From: Acanthochlamys bracteata
Lineage: Eukaryota > Streptophyta > Magnoliopsida > Pandanales > Velloziaceae
DNA: 64,000 nt
Reading direction: 5' to 3'
NCBI GenBank assembly: GCA_019914995.1
Contig: CM034138.1
Coordinates: 2,914,001-2,978,000 of the forward strand
The notes beneath the pieces were generated by a model, which saw only the letters and a list, made by a program, of their open reading frames with translations, did not search any database and was not told where the DNA came from. The position numbers and the translations under genes are program-made. Positions within the stretch are counted from its first letter, which is position 1. Each line of letters opens with the position of its first letter. Below are positions 12,378-25,611 of this stretch, piece after piece.

Positions 12378-15300
12378 GAGCTTGCACCAGTGGGACCCAC
12401 AGAAGAATCCGCTGCCAACCTCCTCCAGCTCCGCTCGGCGGCCTCCGGGAAGAACGGACGAACTAGAACGTACCACGTAAGACAGAGAAGAGGAGATGGC
12501 GAGGTCGTCGGTGCACGGCTGTTTTTGTCTTTGTCCGTGTGCGATGATCTCGCGCGCGGTTAGCGGAGGGGAATTAAAATCTGTAAATAGAACAACAGGA
12601 AACGTAACTAGTGGGATGGCTTGAAGTGAGTCTTCGGGTATGATATAAATTAACGAGCGTCTCTCTGTCTACCTGTCTCCCTAAATTAAAATATTATAAC
12701 TTTTCTTTGTGAGAAGGAAAATATATAAATGGGGAATATTCTTAGTAGTTAATTTAAATTAATTAAAAGGTTTAAAGCCATACGATAGTGGATCATAATA
12801 GATAGATACCTGCTTTTTCTTTTTCTTTTGGTTATATTTTCTTTTATTTGCTGTTATGTTATTGTTTGTTTCAATTCAAATTTAACTTACAACGAACTTG
12901 CTATGGAGTTTTATATGTAATCTACATTTAGGAGCACTTTTAAATGATAGGATTTATTTGATAGGTATAATTGATGATAGTTATCTACACATAATAAAAA
13001 ATTATATCTGTTTTTGTTATTTTAGAACGTATTTTAAATACACAAAAAATTAATTTTACAAAATTCAAAAATATAAAAATTTTTTTAAAAACGAATTGAA
13101 ATAAAATTATTCTTTATATTTAATTTTAGTTTAAATAATTAATAGTGAAATAAAAACAAAATTTTCAGCTTAATACGAATTAAATATATAATCTTTAAAA
13201 ATTTAAATCTGATAAAAAAAATTCTTGGCATTTAAAAGTTGCACTTACGCGCGTTAATCTAATATTCAAAAAAAATTTTCAAATTTATTTTAATATAAAT
13301 AAATAAAAAATATTTTATTCTAAAAAATTAATAAACAATTTTAAAAGTAAATATTTAACTATATTTAATAAAAGAATTAAATAAGATCTCTACATAAAAT
13401 AGTATTCTAGAAAACTTAAATGAAGGGTGGGTGAGATCCACACGTCAGGAAGAAGAGAAACAACAGACAGCACCGTATAATAAAATGAATGTTATAGAAA
13501 TCACATGTGCATCATGCAGAGATGGATAAGACTCAGATGGGCTATTTCAAACTTTAAACGTACTTATTAAACTATTTTTAAAATAAAAATTATTTATCTA
13601 CTTTTATAAAAATAATATAAAATTTATAATACAGATTTTTTCATATTTTAGAATTTCAAATACATATTTATAAACTAATTATTAAAAATCTATTAGATAA
13701 TAATAAAAAAAATTAAAAAATATTTTTTTGAAAAGCGGAAGCTTCGCTCCTTCATTCAGAGAAAAGGGAACAGTAGCTCCTCACATACACATGTGAACCC
13801 AACATTTCCAAACCAAATAATTTTAAATTTAGAAAATTCAAAAACTCTTTCATTAAAACTGTATTTCAATTGGTAGAAAACAAATTTGATAAACTGAATT
13901 CAATATAACTGAACATGATAAAAAAAATAATGAATTATTCGGAATAAACTAAAATATAAAAATGAATTAAAATAAATTATGTGTAATTTAAAATATACTT
14001 AAAATTATACTAAATATGACTTAATTAATAAGCTTTGATGTTAAAAGAAATATTATTATTATTATGATGATGATAAATGAATAAAAGTGTTAATAGAGTA
14101 TGAAAGGTCAATGAAGAGTTTTCCTACTCTTTCTTTTCTTTTTTTGGTTCTTTGCTTAGGAATTAAGCTTGAGAGATTATGTTAGTTTACTTGTTTAAAA
14201 GATTGTGAGAGGATTCCCAGCAAGAGTTGGAAGATAACAAAAAAATCTAAACACCATGTTATCACTGATGACTATGCCCACTCAAAAAGAAAAAGAAAAA
14301 TAAAAAATAAAAGTCTACGCAATATCGAAGTGTTATCGGTAACAAACTCTTTCAATATTTTGTTTTTATTTTGTGTCAATGTGGTTGTTAGATCAATGAA
14401 TCAAATTGAACAATCATTTCTTTCATTTTCATTATTTGAAGATGATTAAAATAATAATAATAGTAATATGAATAGGAAGGACTCGGTGATGATGTGCAGG
14501 TGAGGATGCTGATTTTTTATTTTTTTTTAATTTTATATTTTTAATAAATCTGTAATATTTATAATAATTTAATAAATAAAAATTCTATACATACAATCTA
14601 TTATTATTTTGTTATTATTTTTAATTAGAAAACAATTCATTTAAAAAAATAAATATTTTTTATTATAAAAACTTATTTTCATAAACACTTTTTAACGTCA
14701 CTGCAATAGCCATTCTTTAACTCTTCTTTTGAAAAAGGAAAAAAAAAAAAATCAAAAGAGAACAAACAAAATCATCAACTAGACAAAAAAAAAATGAAGT
14801 GTGCTAGCATCCCAAGCACTAAAATTTTTTTTTTGAAAAAGAACACGTTTCGCCTGCTAGCTGACTTGAAAAATATTAGGTCTGATAAAAATACTTTTAA
14901 AATACTTTTTTTATTTTTTATTTAATTTTCTTTATATTTATTTAAAATTTAGGCAATTAAATATTATAGATCATAAAAAAAAATTTATTTAAGTTTGCTA
15001 AAAATAATAATTTGTTATAAAAAATTTTGAATACATATTTTTTAATTCAACCAACCCCAAACGATGCTATAAAGCATTCCAGAAAGTTGCCTTAAAACAC
15101 TAGCAAATGATGGTCGTAAGTAATATAGGTGCCGAATGAAGAAAAGGGAATCCAACGAGTGCAAAATTGCAGACAACTTCTTGTTGGTACCAAGGAATCT
15201 CATTTAAAAAAGCATCGACTTATTTACTTTTCATAACTGATTTCGGAAGAACTTTTTTCCCTAAAAACATTTACTTTCAGAGAGCTTGATATATTTAACT

Positions 15301-16204
15301 TTTATAAATTTATTCTTATAAACTCATTTCACAATAATTTATTTTTTAAATACTCACTTTCATATTTACATAAGTGAAAGAAGCCCTATACATTGTTGGC
15401 TTTCCTCTCATAGAAAAAGCTTGGCATACAATTCTGAAAGTTTTATACGACTGGCTTTAGATTGAACTACTATTTAAGAATGCAGTAGAGCAGTAGAAGC
15501 AACAAGCTGAACTACGCTATTTTGGCTAAAATGAGAAACAAGATTAACTTTTGGAACCTCTGATATGATCCATAGAAGGAAAACCATCGTTTCTGCAGCC
15601 TGGAACTGATAGCGTAGGAAGAAAAGATCCCCAAGTTTAGCTCTACAGATATTGAAACAATAACTCCGAATGCATGCTTATAAGAAAAGAGCTTTGCATA
15701 GAGCTAGCCACAGGCAAGCTACGACAATGGCTTTGGCAGCCCTAACTTATAGCAGATCTCTGTGCCCACAATATTATTTTCTTGCATCTGCGCCTACAAA
15801 ACTTATGTAAGATTTGTAATCTGTAGCAACTTCTACATAAAATGGTCAGTAATACTCCAACCTAAAGTGCTCCTAATTTATCCTGTAAATATCCATTTTT
15901 CACCAAGGTAAATTTTTTTTTTCCTTACTTGGTAATATTCCAGCAATAACTAGCACTTTATATGTCCTCAGCATACATGCAAACTTGCACACATGCTCTA
16001 GTTTCATTTGTTGATCCTAATGAGACATAAGAAATCTGAAATAAATAGCAGGTGAATGGAGAATGCAAGCATAAAGACACCCTTTTTCTAGAAGCCAGCA
16101 GCAATTTAGCTCAATTGATACTTATTCATCAATGCTAGTATGAACTCCCTTCTCAACTCCCCATGCAATAAAATCTTTTTAAACTTCGGGGTTCGGACCT
16201 AGCA
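12378..16204. other. AT-rich intergenic region
   Basis: The first ~250 bp is less AT-rich and includes CG-rich patches (about 12,540-12,570), consistent with the 5' leader and promoter of the YTH gene. The rest is A/T-rich with many short homopolymers and no exon I can support. The last few hundred bases before 16,205 are probably 3' UTR of the nitrobindin gene. Confidence 0.5.
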
Positions 16205-18029
16205 CTAGAGCTTCCTAAGCAATGCTTTTAGATGGGGCTGACGGCTTGTCACATGCGTAGCCATCTGAACCACATAAGAGAGTTCACCATCAGATAACCT
16301 GAAAGTCCTTGTTATTTCCTTCACCTGTCAAGAGATAAAGATCAACCGATCACAACGTACTCTATTCAAGCAACCCATTTGCATGACAAAAGAGAAACGA
16401 TTCTAGTTGTTGTCCATTTATATTGTCATATCAGTTGTTCTACTAGTACATAAGTGGCATCATGATAGTTCCCTGTGTCCAAGTGTCATGCAAGATCTAT
16501 ACATAACTAGATTAGGCCATTAGGCTGAAAACATATGTAATACGTCTGCCTATGAGGAAAGATGATTAACGAGGGCAATATTATCGAAATGAATACTTTG
16601 AAAGGTGCTGAAAGAATATGTGCCTGAACTCTGAAGGTTTTTCAAGAAAGGGATATAGCACATTTTCTACAGGAACAATTACTTTCTGCTAATGTATAAT
16701 AAAACAGATCCAACAATAGACAAACTATTAATTTCTAACTACCAACTAATGAAATATAGATCTATATATGGTAACCTAATGCTAGTGTTTGGCTATTGGT
16801 GCCATAGTTTATTGATATGCAGCAGGTATACGCAACAACCTGACAATGACCCAATTACTCTTGATACTTTGATAAAGCCTCAGATATGTTTCTCTGAAAT
16901 TCTAAATGGTAGCTTTTCTTGTTTATCTATGGCATTCAAAGTCTATTTTACAGGATGTTAGGTGAGATGTTTTCATGCCAGTAGGAAACTCCTTAGCAAC
17001 TTAAACATCAATATCCTGGTCAATAAAATAATGATGTGTTGCTAAATTTATGAGCTCTAACTAATTCCAACGTTGAAATCAGTGAAATTTCATATGCAGA
17101 ACTTAAAATGACTGAAAATACGATTTGGTATTAAAGACCAAATACAGGCAAAAGAACCTTACAATCATGTATACAGGCCTATTTTACCTTTGATGCATTC
17201 CCAACAAGTTCACTTTTAAGTGTCACTATCTTGTTATCAGCATCATATGAGCCCTTCTGCAGATTGATGGAAAGAAGTATGTTGCAATGAGAAAAATACC
17301 AGACGATATATCATGAAAGCCATAAGCAAAATATGGATGACAATTACTTATTAAAAACATCAAGACAAGCAGTTAAGAGGATTTACGCTCTTCACAACAA
17401 GTAACTTCATAAACAATTATCATACTGTTGACTATAAACCATATATACTCAATCAATACTCAATTTTGCAAATGTAGTTAATGCAATCATATAAAAATCA
17501 ACAACCACCACCAAAGCATGAAGGTGTACAAATACATAACATGTACGAATCAGAGGTTAATCATTATTTCCGTGTAACAGAAATTCCAATCATATTTCTC
17601 TCAAATTTAAGTATGACATAGTCAATATCCCAAAAACGTACACCAATTATCCAAAAATCACAACAAGGAAAGATTGGTTACTAACATGGGAATCTATACC
17701 TGGAGCTCGAGTATGCCAGTACTCTGAGCGATGACGACCTCAACCGATCCATCAAGCTTTGGTCTCCAAAAACCAGATTCAGCGTGCATTGGCTCGCCCG
17801 TTGAAAGCTTCCAAGTCTTCTGTCGATAAGAAATCACCGGTTTTCCCGGTGCCGGCGACGAAAACTCTAGCTCTTCGCCGTACTGGAACGGTTTGATAGT
17901 AGGAAAGACTCCCTCACCTTCTCCTCTCCATTTACCTAGAAGTAACGATAACAGAGCCACTGATGGGTGGAGCTCCGGCGAAGGAGACGGCGGCTGAGGT
18001 TGTTGGACTTCGCCGGATTTGGTTTCCAT
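16205..18029 (-). CDS. Plant nitrobindin (heme-binding beta-barrel), 3 exons
   Basis: Nitrobindins are small ten-stranded beta-barrels that bind ferric heme b and react with nitric oxide or peroxynitrite; their exact role in plants is unsettled. Exons: 17,700-18,029; 17,188-17,256; 16,205-16,324, all gt/ag and in frame, 172 aa, close to the ~166 aa of the Arabidopsis protein. The start METKSGE is chosen because no upstream in-frame ATG exists. Conserved pieces: LLGKWRGEGEG near the N-terminus, QKTWKLSTGEPMHAESGFWRP, EVVIAQSTG, and the C-terminal QPHLKALL, whose His is the expected axial heme ligand. The N-terminus has a short Pro/Gln-rich tail and no obvious targeting peptide. The gene looks intact. 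Confidence 0.94.
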
Positions 18030-18874
18030 TATCGACGAATTCGAGAAGAGCAACGTTACAGTCGAGGCTGGAAACTGTTTTGGGCTTCTTCGTAATTAAG
18101 AGTTTGGGCCGTGGTATATACAGATTTAAAATTGGGCCCTTTCATTTCCTTTCGTGTTGTTAGGTAATTTTGTTAAGGCGTGTTTACGAACCCCTTTAAA
18201 TTCATTTTTTTTAAACTCACTTATACCACAAAATATATTACAAAATTAGAATAAATTATTTCTATTAAAAACGTATTTTTTAAATTTTGATTTTAAAACT
18301 TACTTATACTATAAAATAATTATAAATTTTTATTTTTTATTAAATATTTTTAATTTTTAATTTTATTTTTTAAATTTACTTCTTAAAAAATAAGTTTACA
18401 CTAAAGTAAACACGCCCTAGTGTTTCATAAACCTAATAAACTTGAATTAAACGAACGGCTCTTTTTGAAGAACTAAAAATGAAAGATCTAAAAGTTTAAT
18501 TCTTTCTGTCAGAATTAAAATTCTATTTAATTCATATATTTTAAATATATATTAAATTAAAAACTACAATTTAAACACTAATTTTTACTTTCAACTCGTT
18601 TCATAAAATAATTGAAATATAATAACTTTAACTTTACTTATAAACTCAATCTAAAATTATAAAAACACAAAAATTAAATTTTATTTCTAGCCTATTTTTA
18701 AAATAACTTTACTTTTATTTTTACTTTTGCTAAATATACTTGTATGTATTTAAAACAAACTCTAAGTTAAAAAAGTGATTAGCAGTTTAATTAATTCAAT
18801 TTTGCATCAGCCCATTAAGAATATTCTTGAATATTCAAAAAACAACTTCAAATAAGAAAAGAAAAAACAAAAAA
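18030..18874. other. Intergenic region with one MITE
   Basis: Contains the 5' side of the nitrobindin gene, the MITE at 18,177-18,416, and about 450 bp of A/T-rich DNA that is probably the 3' flank of the aspartic protease gene. No exon seen. Confidence 0.6.
18177..18416. mobile_element. MITE, GGCGTGTTTAC terminal-repeat family (copy 1)
   Basis: The left end ggcgtgtttac and right end gtaaacacgcc are perfect inverted repeats of 11 bp around about 240 bp of A/T-rich DNA. The block at 56,370-56,611 is the same element in opposite orientation: reading its reverse complement, long matching tracts such as aaactcactta, acattacaaaatta and attaaatattttta line up in order. Non-autonomous DNA transposon; superfamily not determined because no clean target duplication is visible. 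Confidence 0.75.
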
Positions 18875-20125
18875 TTAAAGAGATGTGAATCCTACTCTCT
18901 CATTTAACAAATCGTATTCCCACAAGTAACCCCTTTGCAAAATATTCCCAATAATATAACCAACACCACCACCATCACCATCAACTGCTCTAAAACCTAA
19001 ACACTTCCTGCCCTCCTCATTCTCATAGAACAAGTTTTCTTCATGAATTTCAAACCTTGTTTTCTCGCCAAACTCAATCGACATTCTCGGAAACCGCAGC
19101 ACATCAAACTCCGGCGCCGCCGTTGGATCGAAGCACAAATAGTCATCTGCATCTGTTGTCTCAACATTCATGTTATAGAGAAAAGTGAAATAAACTGCTT
19201 GAATTGCGTTGAACACAAGCCTTGGTACGTATGTGAACACTGTCCCTGTATCTAAAATAACACCACCACCACGTCCATGATCGGTTGTGTTAAGTTCCCA
19301 AACAGATTTTGGTATTTCCAGCATTACGCCGTCGATGAAAATACCGTAAACTTCTACGTAGTAGAATTCTGATTCTGTGTCTACTAATTTCGTATACTCC
19401 AATTTTCTGGTGCCAATAATATTATTACCAATTTTTCTGGCATCTCCAAACACCAGCATGCTCTGTGTTGTTGGATCAATGTCTCTTGGAAGAACAAACG
19501 AAAACTTCATGCCGAACTCCGGTACCACACGTCTCGTAAACGATCGCCTTGAAGGAGATAACCCTAGAATCCCATCAGCTTCGATGAGCTCGTCGTTCAG
19601 ATCACCTGAACTGCAACCAATCGTAACGTTATTTAGCTCCATCTTCGACCCTAAACCTTCATGAACAGTCAGTTTCTCATTAGCATAGAAACCTGAAGTA
19701 ATCGTTCCGTCCTCGTACTCAACAAAGTAATCACAGCCATTTTGCAATAGGCAGGACAACGGAACGAACGTTGACGAACGAGATGGGTCAAAAAATGTTC
19801 GACGGAGATTAGAATCTACTAATGCTTCTTCGTTATTACTACGACAGTAGACCCATGTTGCATCGCCGCCGGTATCGGCGATAAGGTTCAGAGCTTGCGG
19901 GGGATCGCCGATATTCAAATGCAATAATAAGAGTCCTGAATCTTCATCGCCGGTAATGGGGATCTTCAAAGGGAACGCAATAGCTTGAAGATCATCGTCA
20001 CTGTTTGGAGTGGTACTACTGGAAATTTCAAGTTGCTGCAAACTTCTCTGCTGTGATATTGGAAGAAAGAATAGAAGAAGAACGGTGAAAAAACAAAGGC
20101 GAATAACAAGAACTGGATTAATCAT
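18875..20125 (-). CDS. Nepenthesin-like A1 aspartic protease, secreted, intronless
   Basis: Endopeptidase of plant family A1, predicted to enter the secretory pathway and act in the apoplast or vacuole. A 416-aa single-exon frame starts with a strong signal peptide (about residues 1-26, Phe/Leu-rich) and a short propeptide-like stretch. The two catalytic motifs are DTGG at D84 and DTGT at D292. Other family marks are FDPSRSSTF (112-120), ADGILGLS (183-190) and the C-terminal GYIIGNILQRGYLWEYDL. The first motif has Gly where most plant members have Ser (DTGS), and the cysteines of the nepenthesin-type insert are fewer than usual. Length and frame are otherwise normal. A dead paralogue lies just downstream on the same strand, suggesting an old tandem duplication. 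Substrate unknown. Confidence 0.93.
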   Translation of the reverse strand: MINPVLVIRLCFFTVLLLFFLPISQQRSLQQLEISSSTTPNSDDDLQAIAFPLKIPITGDEDSGLLLLHLNIGDPPQALNLIADTGGDATWVYCRSNNEEALVDSNLRRTFFDPSRSSTFVPLSCLLQNGCDYFVEYEDGTITSGFYANEKLTVHEGLGSKMELNNVTIGCSSGDLNDELIEADGILGLSPSRRSFTRRVVPEFGMKFSFVLPRDIDPTTQSMLVFGDARKIGNNIIGTRKLEYTKLVDTESEFYYVEVYGIFIDGVMLEIPKSVWELNTTDHGRGGGVILDTGTVFTYVPRLVFNAIQAVYFTFLYNMNVETTDADDYLCFDPTAAPEFDVLRFPRMSIEFGEKTRFEIHEENLFYENEEGRKCLGFRAVDGDGGGVGYIIGNILQRGYLWEYDLLNERVGFTSL

Positions 20126-21948
20126 TATTTTGAACCAAAAATGAAAATGATTAAGAAATAAAAATTGGAACTGATCGATTAACGTTGCTATATATGATGA
20201 CTTTTAGTTTGAGCATTTCTTCCGGGAACACGACGAGTTCATGGCTTGGCCAAGTCATGCCTAGATCGTGATTTAGAAAAAAGTAAACCGTCTAGTTAGT
20301 TACTTATTATTTAGCTTAATTATTACGCTTGTGAACAGTTATGATTAATTAGCTACGTAGTTAAAAAACGTGAAAATGAGTTTTTTTTTTCTGGTATTGA
20401 AGTATATTTTAATATTTTGTGAAAAATAAGTTTTATTTTTTATTTTAATTTTTTAAACAAAAAACTAAAATGTAGTCCGTAAATCCAAAATTTATTTCTC
20501 TCTAATATCATTCTTTATTAATTATTTTTATAATCTTCAGGTCCTAACCTATAATGCAGCCCAAAAGAAAGTCATCGGCATTGGGACAGTTTGAGATTGA
20601 CTTTCACTCTATTCTAATAATTTTATTTTATTTTATATATTTTGATAATTTTTTATTATAATTTAAAATTTTATTTAACAATTTAATATAAAAACTTTTA
20701 TATTATAAAATTTTATTATTATTTAATTTTATATTGTATTTTAGAAAAATTTTATTTTAAAATATTTCTAAAATCGAAGCTGGCCTTTAATTTTCACTTC
20801 AAGAACAGTTCCTAAACTTAATTTGTATCCACCGTATTTTGATTAACTGGGGTGCATCTGTCTTAAATTTAGTTTTCTATTCATGCTTTTAAATAAAATT
20901 TTTCTAATTATATTTGAACGAAATGAAAAAATACTCTCCGTTTAATTTTAATTGTAAGATGAACTATTTATAAACTCAATTTTATTTTCATCTAATCATA
21001 CAACATACTTTAGATTGCATTCAAAAATAATTTTGTAGAAATATTAATTAAAAAGATATTATTTATTTAAAAAATTAATAATTTATTTTTAAAATACACT
21101 TTTCAAAAACGTAAAATCTCATAAAGCTATTTTCTATTAAAAAAGTTATACAACTATGTAGACATATTTATAAATTATTAATTTTTAATTTTAAAATTTA
21201 AAAACAAAACCACACACTACAATTATACGTGCGTTTAATAATTACATCGCCATAATTTAAATTTTTATTTCATTCTATAGATTTAAAATGGAAGTTTAAA
21301 ATATATTCATATGATGTAAAATTTAATTACGTACAATTTTTTACGTTCTAAAAGTTACACTAAATAATTTTTTTAGTTTTACTATAAATCTTAAATAAGT
21401 AAAACGAGTATGAGTTCCATACAATTATAAAATAGAAAATATGGATCCCATTTGTGCAACTGACATAAAAAGATTTTTGCCAAAACATTTTTTCGAGGAC
21501 TACTATATCAATATTAAAACTGTAGGTTTCTTATATTGCGAACAAACCCTCCACAACAGTCGTTCTTCACTTTCGTCACTGAACATATAGACTTCGCAGA
21601 TGTTTCAAATTTACGAAATTTTTATTTTTTTATTAAATTTAAAATTTTAATTAGTTCATTTATTTTAGATGTGTACGTTAAATTTAGATTTATATTTTAA
21701 ATTTATTGTACTTTATTTAATTTACTTTTTAAAATAAAGTTTTATTTTTAATTCACTTTAGAAAATAATTCAAAATATAAAAATTGAATTTTAGTTTTAG
21801 TTATTTTATAACTTCGTCAAAAATTAAGTAGGTGTATTTGAAACCTACGCTTTTCCAAATTGAACGAATAGACAGGAAAAGTTTCTTTCTGTTCAACAAC
21901 GAATCGATTTGCAAATGAATTTATCATTATGCAAATTATAATATAATT
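20126..21948. other. AT-rich intergenic region between protease gene and its dead paralogue
   Basis: About 1.8 kb, mostly A/T. The first 150 bp is likely promoter of the minus-strand protease. A block at about 20,600-20,790 has the same AT-rich texture as the MITE-like elements elsewhere, but its ends are unclear. No coding exon found. Confidence 0.5.
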
Positions 21949-22642
21949 TTATAGTGAGAGCAAGCAGATTTCTGGAATATGAGGACCTGGTTCTTCACAT
22001 AGATCATACTCCCACACATGTTCTTGCTGAATGATATTTCCGATAACCGATATCCCATGCGACTCCACCGGAACAAAACCAAGACACTTAGCTCCCTCTG
22101 CGTAATCAATCAAGTAATTTTTAACCGGCGGTCGCAGCTTTACCGCTCGATTAGCTTCGGCTGGCACTGTCGTTGCATTTGACGGCGTTGTCCAATCGTA
22201 ACAATACTCAAACTGTTAGTCTTTTCACTCTTGTATTTGTTAAAATTCTGATTTAAATTTTATAATTTTATAATTTTACATCAACAAAATGATCCTACTT
22301 GATACAAGATTCAAATTTTACTTCAAATTTATAAGATCCCATCTTAATTCTAAAGTCTTTAGAATCTCGATTTTACTTGTGATCTTACGATTTTAGTTTA
22401 TAAAAAAATTCATAAATAAGAAGAGTTCTCGAGAATTTTGAGTGAAGCTGAAAAAACTAAAGAAGATCAGTGGTTCGTTTGCAATACAGTTGTGTTTAGT
22501 TTATTTGTGAGAGATTTATTATGAGAGCAAAATATTTTCTGTATAGTGTTATTTTGAATTATATTTTTGCTCTTTATTTTGATGCAATAAAGACGGATTG
22601 TTTGATTACATAAAAATTAGATTTTATAAATATGGTATAAGT

Positions 22643-22647
22643 GTACA
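22643..22647. repeat. Target-site duplication GTACA, left copy
   Basis: Directly precedes TGATAATATG, the start of LTR1. The partner is at 32,798-32,802, directly after the outer TTATCA of the inverted LTR3. Confidence 0.85.
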
Positions 22648-23924
22648 TGATAATATGTAATGATACATATTTATTATATCTTATTGTTATAATAAATATT
22701 AGATTTTTATTAAAATTCTATTCATAATATGGAATTAATTTAATTTATTTTATTTTGTGAAGTATAGGTGAATAAAGAAGCAAATTATTGAAGGAATAAA
22801 ATAAAAGAGCTAATCATAGGAGGAAATATCAAGCGGCGGTCCTCATTGATGCATTTGACCAATCAAATTTAAATAAAAAATTTAGCATCAAATATAGCAA
22901 CAAATTTATATACAAATCTAATTCGAAAATTCTGAAGATATTTTTTTCTAATTTTGTGGGAAAAAGTTCAACTATAAAAAAAAGATGAAAGGAGGGCCAA
23001 GAGAAACAAATAAGGAGCGAACGAAGAACCAACGAAGAGCCGACGAAAAATCTAGAGAGAGACGAACGGGAGACAGAAGGAAGATCAGATTAGAGATGAA
23101 AAATTATTCAGATTTGCTTTCTTCTCTTTTTCTCATGTTTTATTTTTCATACAATACTATTGTGTGTAATATTAATATGAGTGGCTAAATTCTCTAAACT
23201 GGAGTTAGGATGAAACCCTAATAAATTTAATTTATTAGATGAATATTATGTGATGTATGGATTGTTGATTTTATGTGAGTTGTTAATTCTTGTTTGAAAG
23301 GATATTTAGATGTTAAATTTGCATGCATTATTAGCATTGACTTTGATATCTAAATTATTATATTAATTGTGTTTGCAAGGACCAATCGGAGCGTAACTTA
23401 CGAATTACAGGATTAATAACTGTAATTAATATTTACTGGACCAAAGTGAATGTAACTACATGATTTATGATTTCGCAGAACCATCGTTAGTAATTTCTAA
23501 ACAAGGAGTTAGAATATCACTAGCGATAGGTGATTTTATACTGGATCAAAGTTAAAGTCATAATTAGAAATCGTATCTAAGAACTGGACCAAGGTGTTAG
23601 ATACAAGGTCTTCACAATCATCATAATCTATTATCATATTTATTTAAGGATTAAATTAGAGGCATTAGTGGTGGATTCTAAAACTCCAGTTGTTTGCATA
23701 TCTGTTTTTTCGATCCGTGCGTTACTTTTCGTTCTTAGCTCTCGTACCTTTCGATTCGCTTTTACAAACACAACTTTTGTTAGTTAAAAAACTTGAATTA
23801 GAGTTAAGAACAACCTCTGTGGAACAAACTCATTATCTGCTATACGGTAGACGACAACCGTGCACTTGCGGGATAGATTAGGATAGAATCACTGAGTTTT
23901 TCTTAGTTGGTTTTATCTACATCA
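22648..23924 (+). repeat. LTR1 (5' LTR) of the Athila-like element
   Basis: Begins TGATAATATG and ends near ...ctacatca at 23,924, six bases before the primer-binding site; about 1,277 bp. It differs from LTR2 and LTR3 at shared positions, for example tgataatAtg versus tgataatGtg, ttaGattt versus ttaAattt, and cagaaccatcg versus cagaacctaat. Confidence 0.88.
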
Positions 23925-23930
23925 AGTTTT

Positions 23931-23948
23931 TGGCGCCGTTGCCGAGGA
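23931..23948 (+). other. Primer-binding site, tRNA-Asp type
   Basis: tggcgccgttgccgagga matches the complement of the 3' end of plant tRNA-Asp (expected tggcgccgttgccgggga) with one mismatch. Position just inside LTR1 and tRNA choice are usual for Athila elements. Confidence 0.88.
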
Positions 23949-24065
23949 TTATTTTGTTTGACTTTGATTCAATCTAGCTTCATTTAGATTCATTGATATT
24001 TTGAATTTGTTTTATATTTAGCTTAGAGCATATTAGTTTGTTTTTCATTATAGTTACATTATTGC

Positions 24066-25035
24066 ATGATCACTCGCTCTCATAGTCAATCTTCATTTGA
24101 ATTTGATCCTAAGCTTGAAAGAGAAGTTATAAGAATTAGACGTGAGCGTAGAAATCATTTGAATATTAGAATTGAAGAGATGGTTGTTGCACCGAATGAA
24201 ACAATGGGAGATCTTGACATTCACACAATTTCTGTATCTCCATCTAGTATAGTTCTCCCTGATGCTGTTAGAAACTATGAGTTGAAAACTATTCATTTTA
24301 ATATGATGCCTTCTTTTTCATAGTTTGAACAATGAAGATCCTTTAACTCATATTCGAGAAATTTTCAATATGGTTTCTAACATGTCTTTGACAGATGGGG
24401 TTACTAAGGAATACCTTCAAATAAAAATCTTTCCGTACACTTTAAAAGATAGAGCAAATATATGGTTATAATCATTTAGATCTGATTCACTTACTACTTG
24501 GACTGAAATTTAAAACAGATTTTTAGAGAAATTCTTTTCAACTCAGAAAACTGATGCATTAAGAGATAAAATCATGCAATTCACTCAACAATCTGATGAG
24601 TCATTTTCTGAGGCATGGGAATGATTTAATAACTTGTTAATTCAATATCCCCACCATGGTTTGCCTATTTTGGTTTTGATGCGTATATTTTATAAGACAC
24701 TAACCGTTTCTAGCAAGGCTGCAGTGAATAATTATGCAGGTGGATCTATTCGAAATAAGACACCAGCTGAATGTCAAACGCTATTCGAAAATTTAGCTCT
24801 TGAAATGCAACATATAAATACACGAGAAAGATGAGGTTGAATTTATAAGGTGAATGATAATAACGATTATGCTTCTAAAGCGTAGGTGAATGCTATTAAT
24901 AACAAATTGGATGCTTTGCTAGCTATGAACGGAAAACTTTCAACACATGAGGTATGTGGCATTTGTGATTTATCTGGTCATTTTACTGTACATTGTCCAC
25001 AAGGAGTAGATTTTCTTGAGTTTGTACAAGAATAA
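24066..25035 (+). pseudogene. Gag of the Athila-like element, broken
   Basis: Nucleocapsid precursor. The frame opens with MITRSHSQSS at 24,066 and shifts near 24,320. Gag-core words follow (TTWTEI, FLEKFFSTQKTDALRDKI, ESFSEAWE, PHHGLP, AGGSIRNKTP), then a CCHC-like knuckle at about 24,955-25,000 (CGICDLSGHFTVHC). Stops in the core and the linker to protease are nearly all explainable as C-to-T changes: CGA to TGA in the AWE-RF motif, and CAA/CAG to TAA/TAG at about 25,033, 25,147, 25,217 and 25,231. Not translatable as one protein. Confidence 0.85.
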
Positions 25036-25611
25036 GCAAATATGGTAAGTTCGTATAACCGACATCCTAAGCATGACCCATATTCAAACACTTATAATCC
25101 TAGATGGAGGAATCATCACAACTTTTCGTGGAGCAATCAACAAAACTAACCTCCACCTCAACCAAAGCCATCGACTTCATTGGAGGATTTGGTAAGACAA
25201 TTAGCAATTGATCAATAAAAGCTTGAAGCTTAGGTAGGTCAAATTGCGCAAGCTTTGAGCCAAAAAGAGCATTGTAAGTTTCCTAGTCAACCTAACATCA
25301 ATCCACGAAATAATGAACAAGCAAAAGCCATTCAATTAAGATCAGGTAAGCTTATTAATAATGACGATAAAGTAGATATTTCTGATAAAAGTGTAGTTGT
25401 AGGTGATGAAAAGTAAGAGCTGCACAGATCTAGATTAAGAGAAAAAATGTAGGAATCATCGCCATCTGAGAATGATCAACACCATAGAAAGAAATTTGAT
25501 TATCATCCTTCCGGACTGCACAAGGCGGTTGATCGTTATACACCTCCTATATCATTTCCGGGCCGGTTAAAGCAAAATAAACAGAATAAGTAATTTCAAG
25601 ATATTTATGAT

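Noticed and set aside
12165-12476. 103-aa minus-strand frame over the YTH first exon
   Set aside because: A different frame from the conserved MADSKFK start; reads into the first intron.
22985-23188. 67-aa frame repeated in LTR1 and LTR2 (and inverted in LTR3)
   Set aside because: Arg/Glu-rich frame lies wholly within the LTR sequence; its recurrence follows from LTR duplication and it shows no domain. It could be a leader frame, but there is no support.
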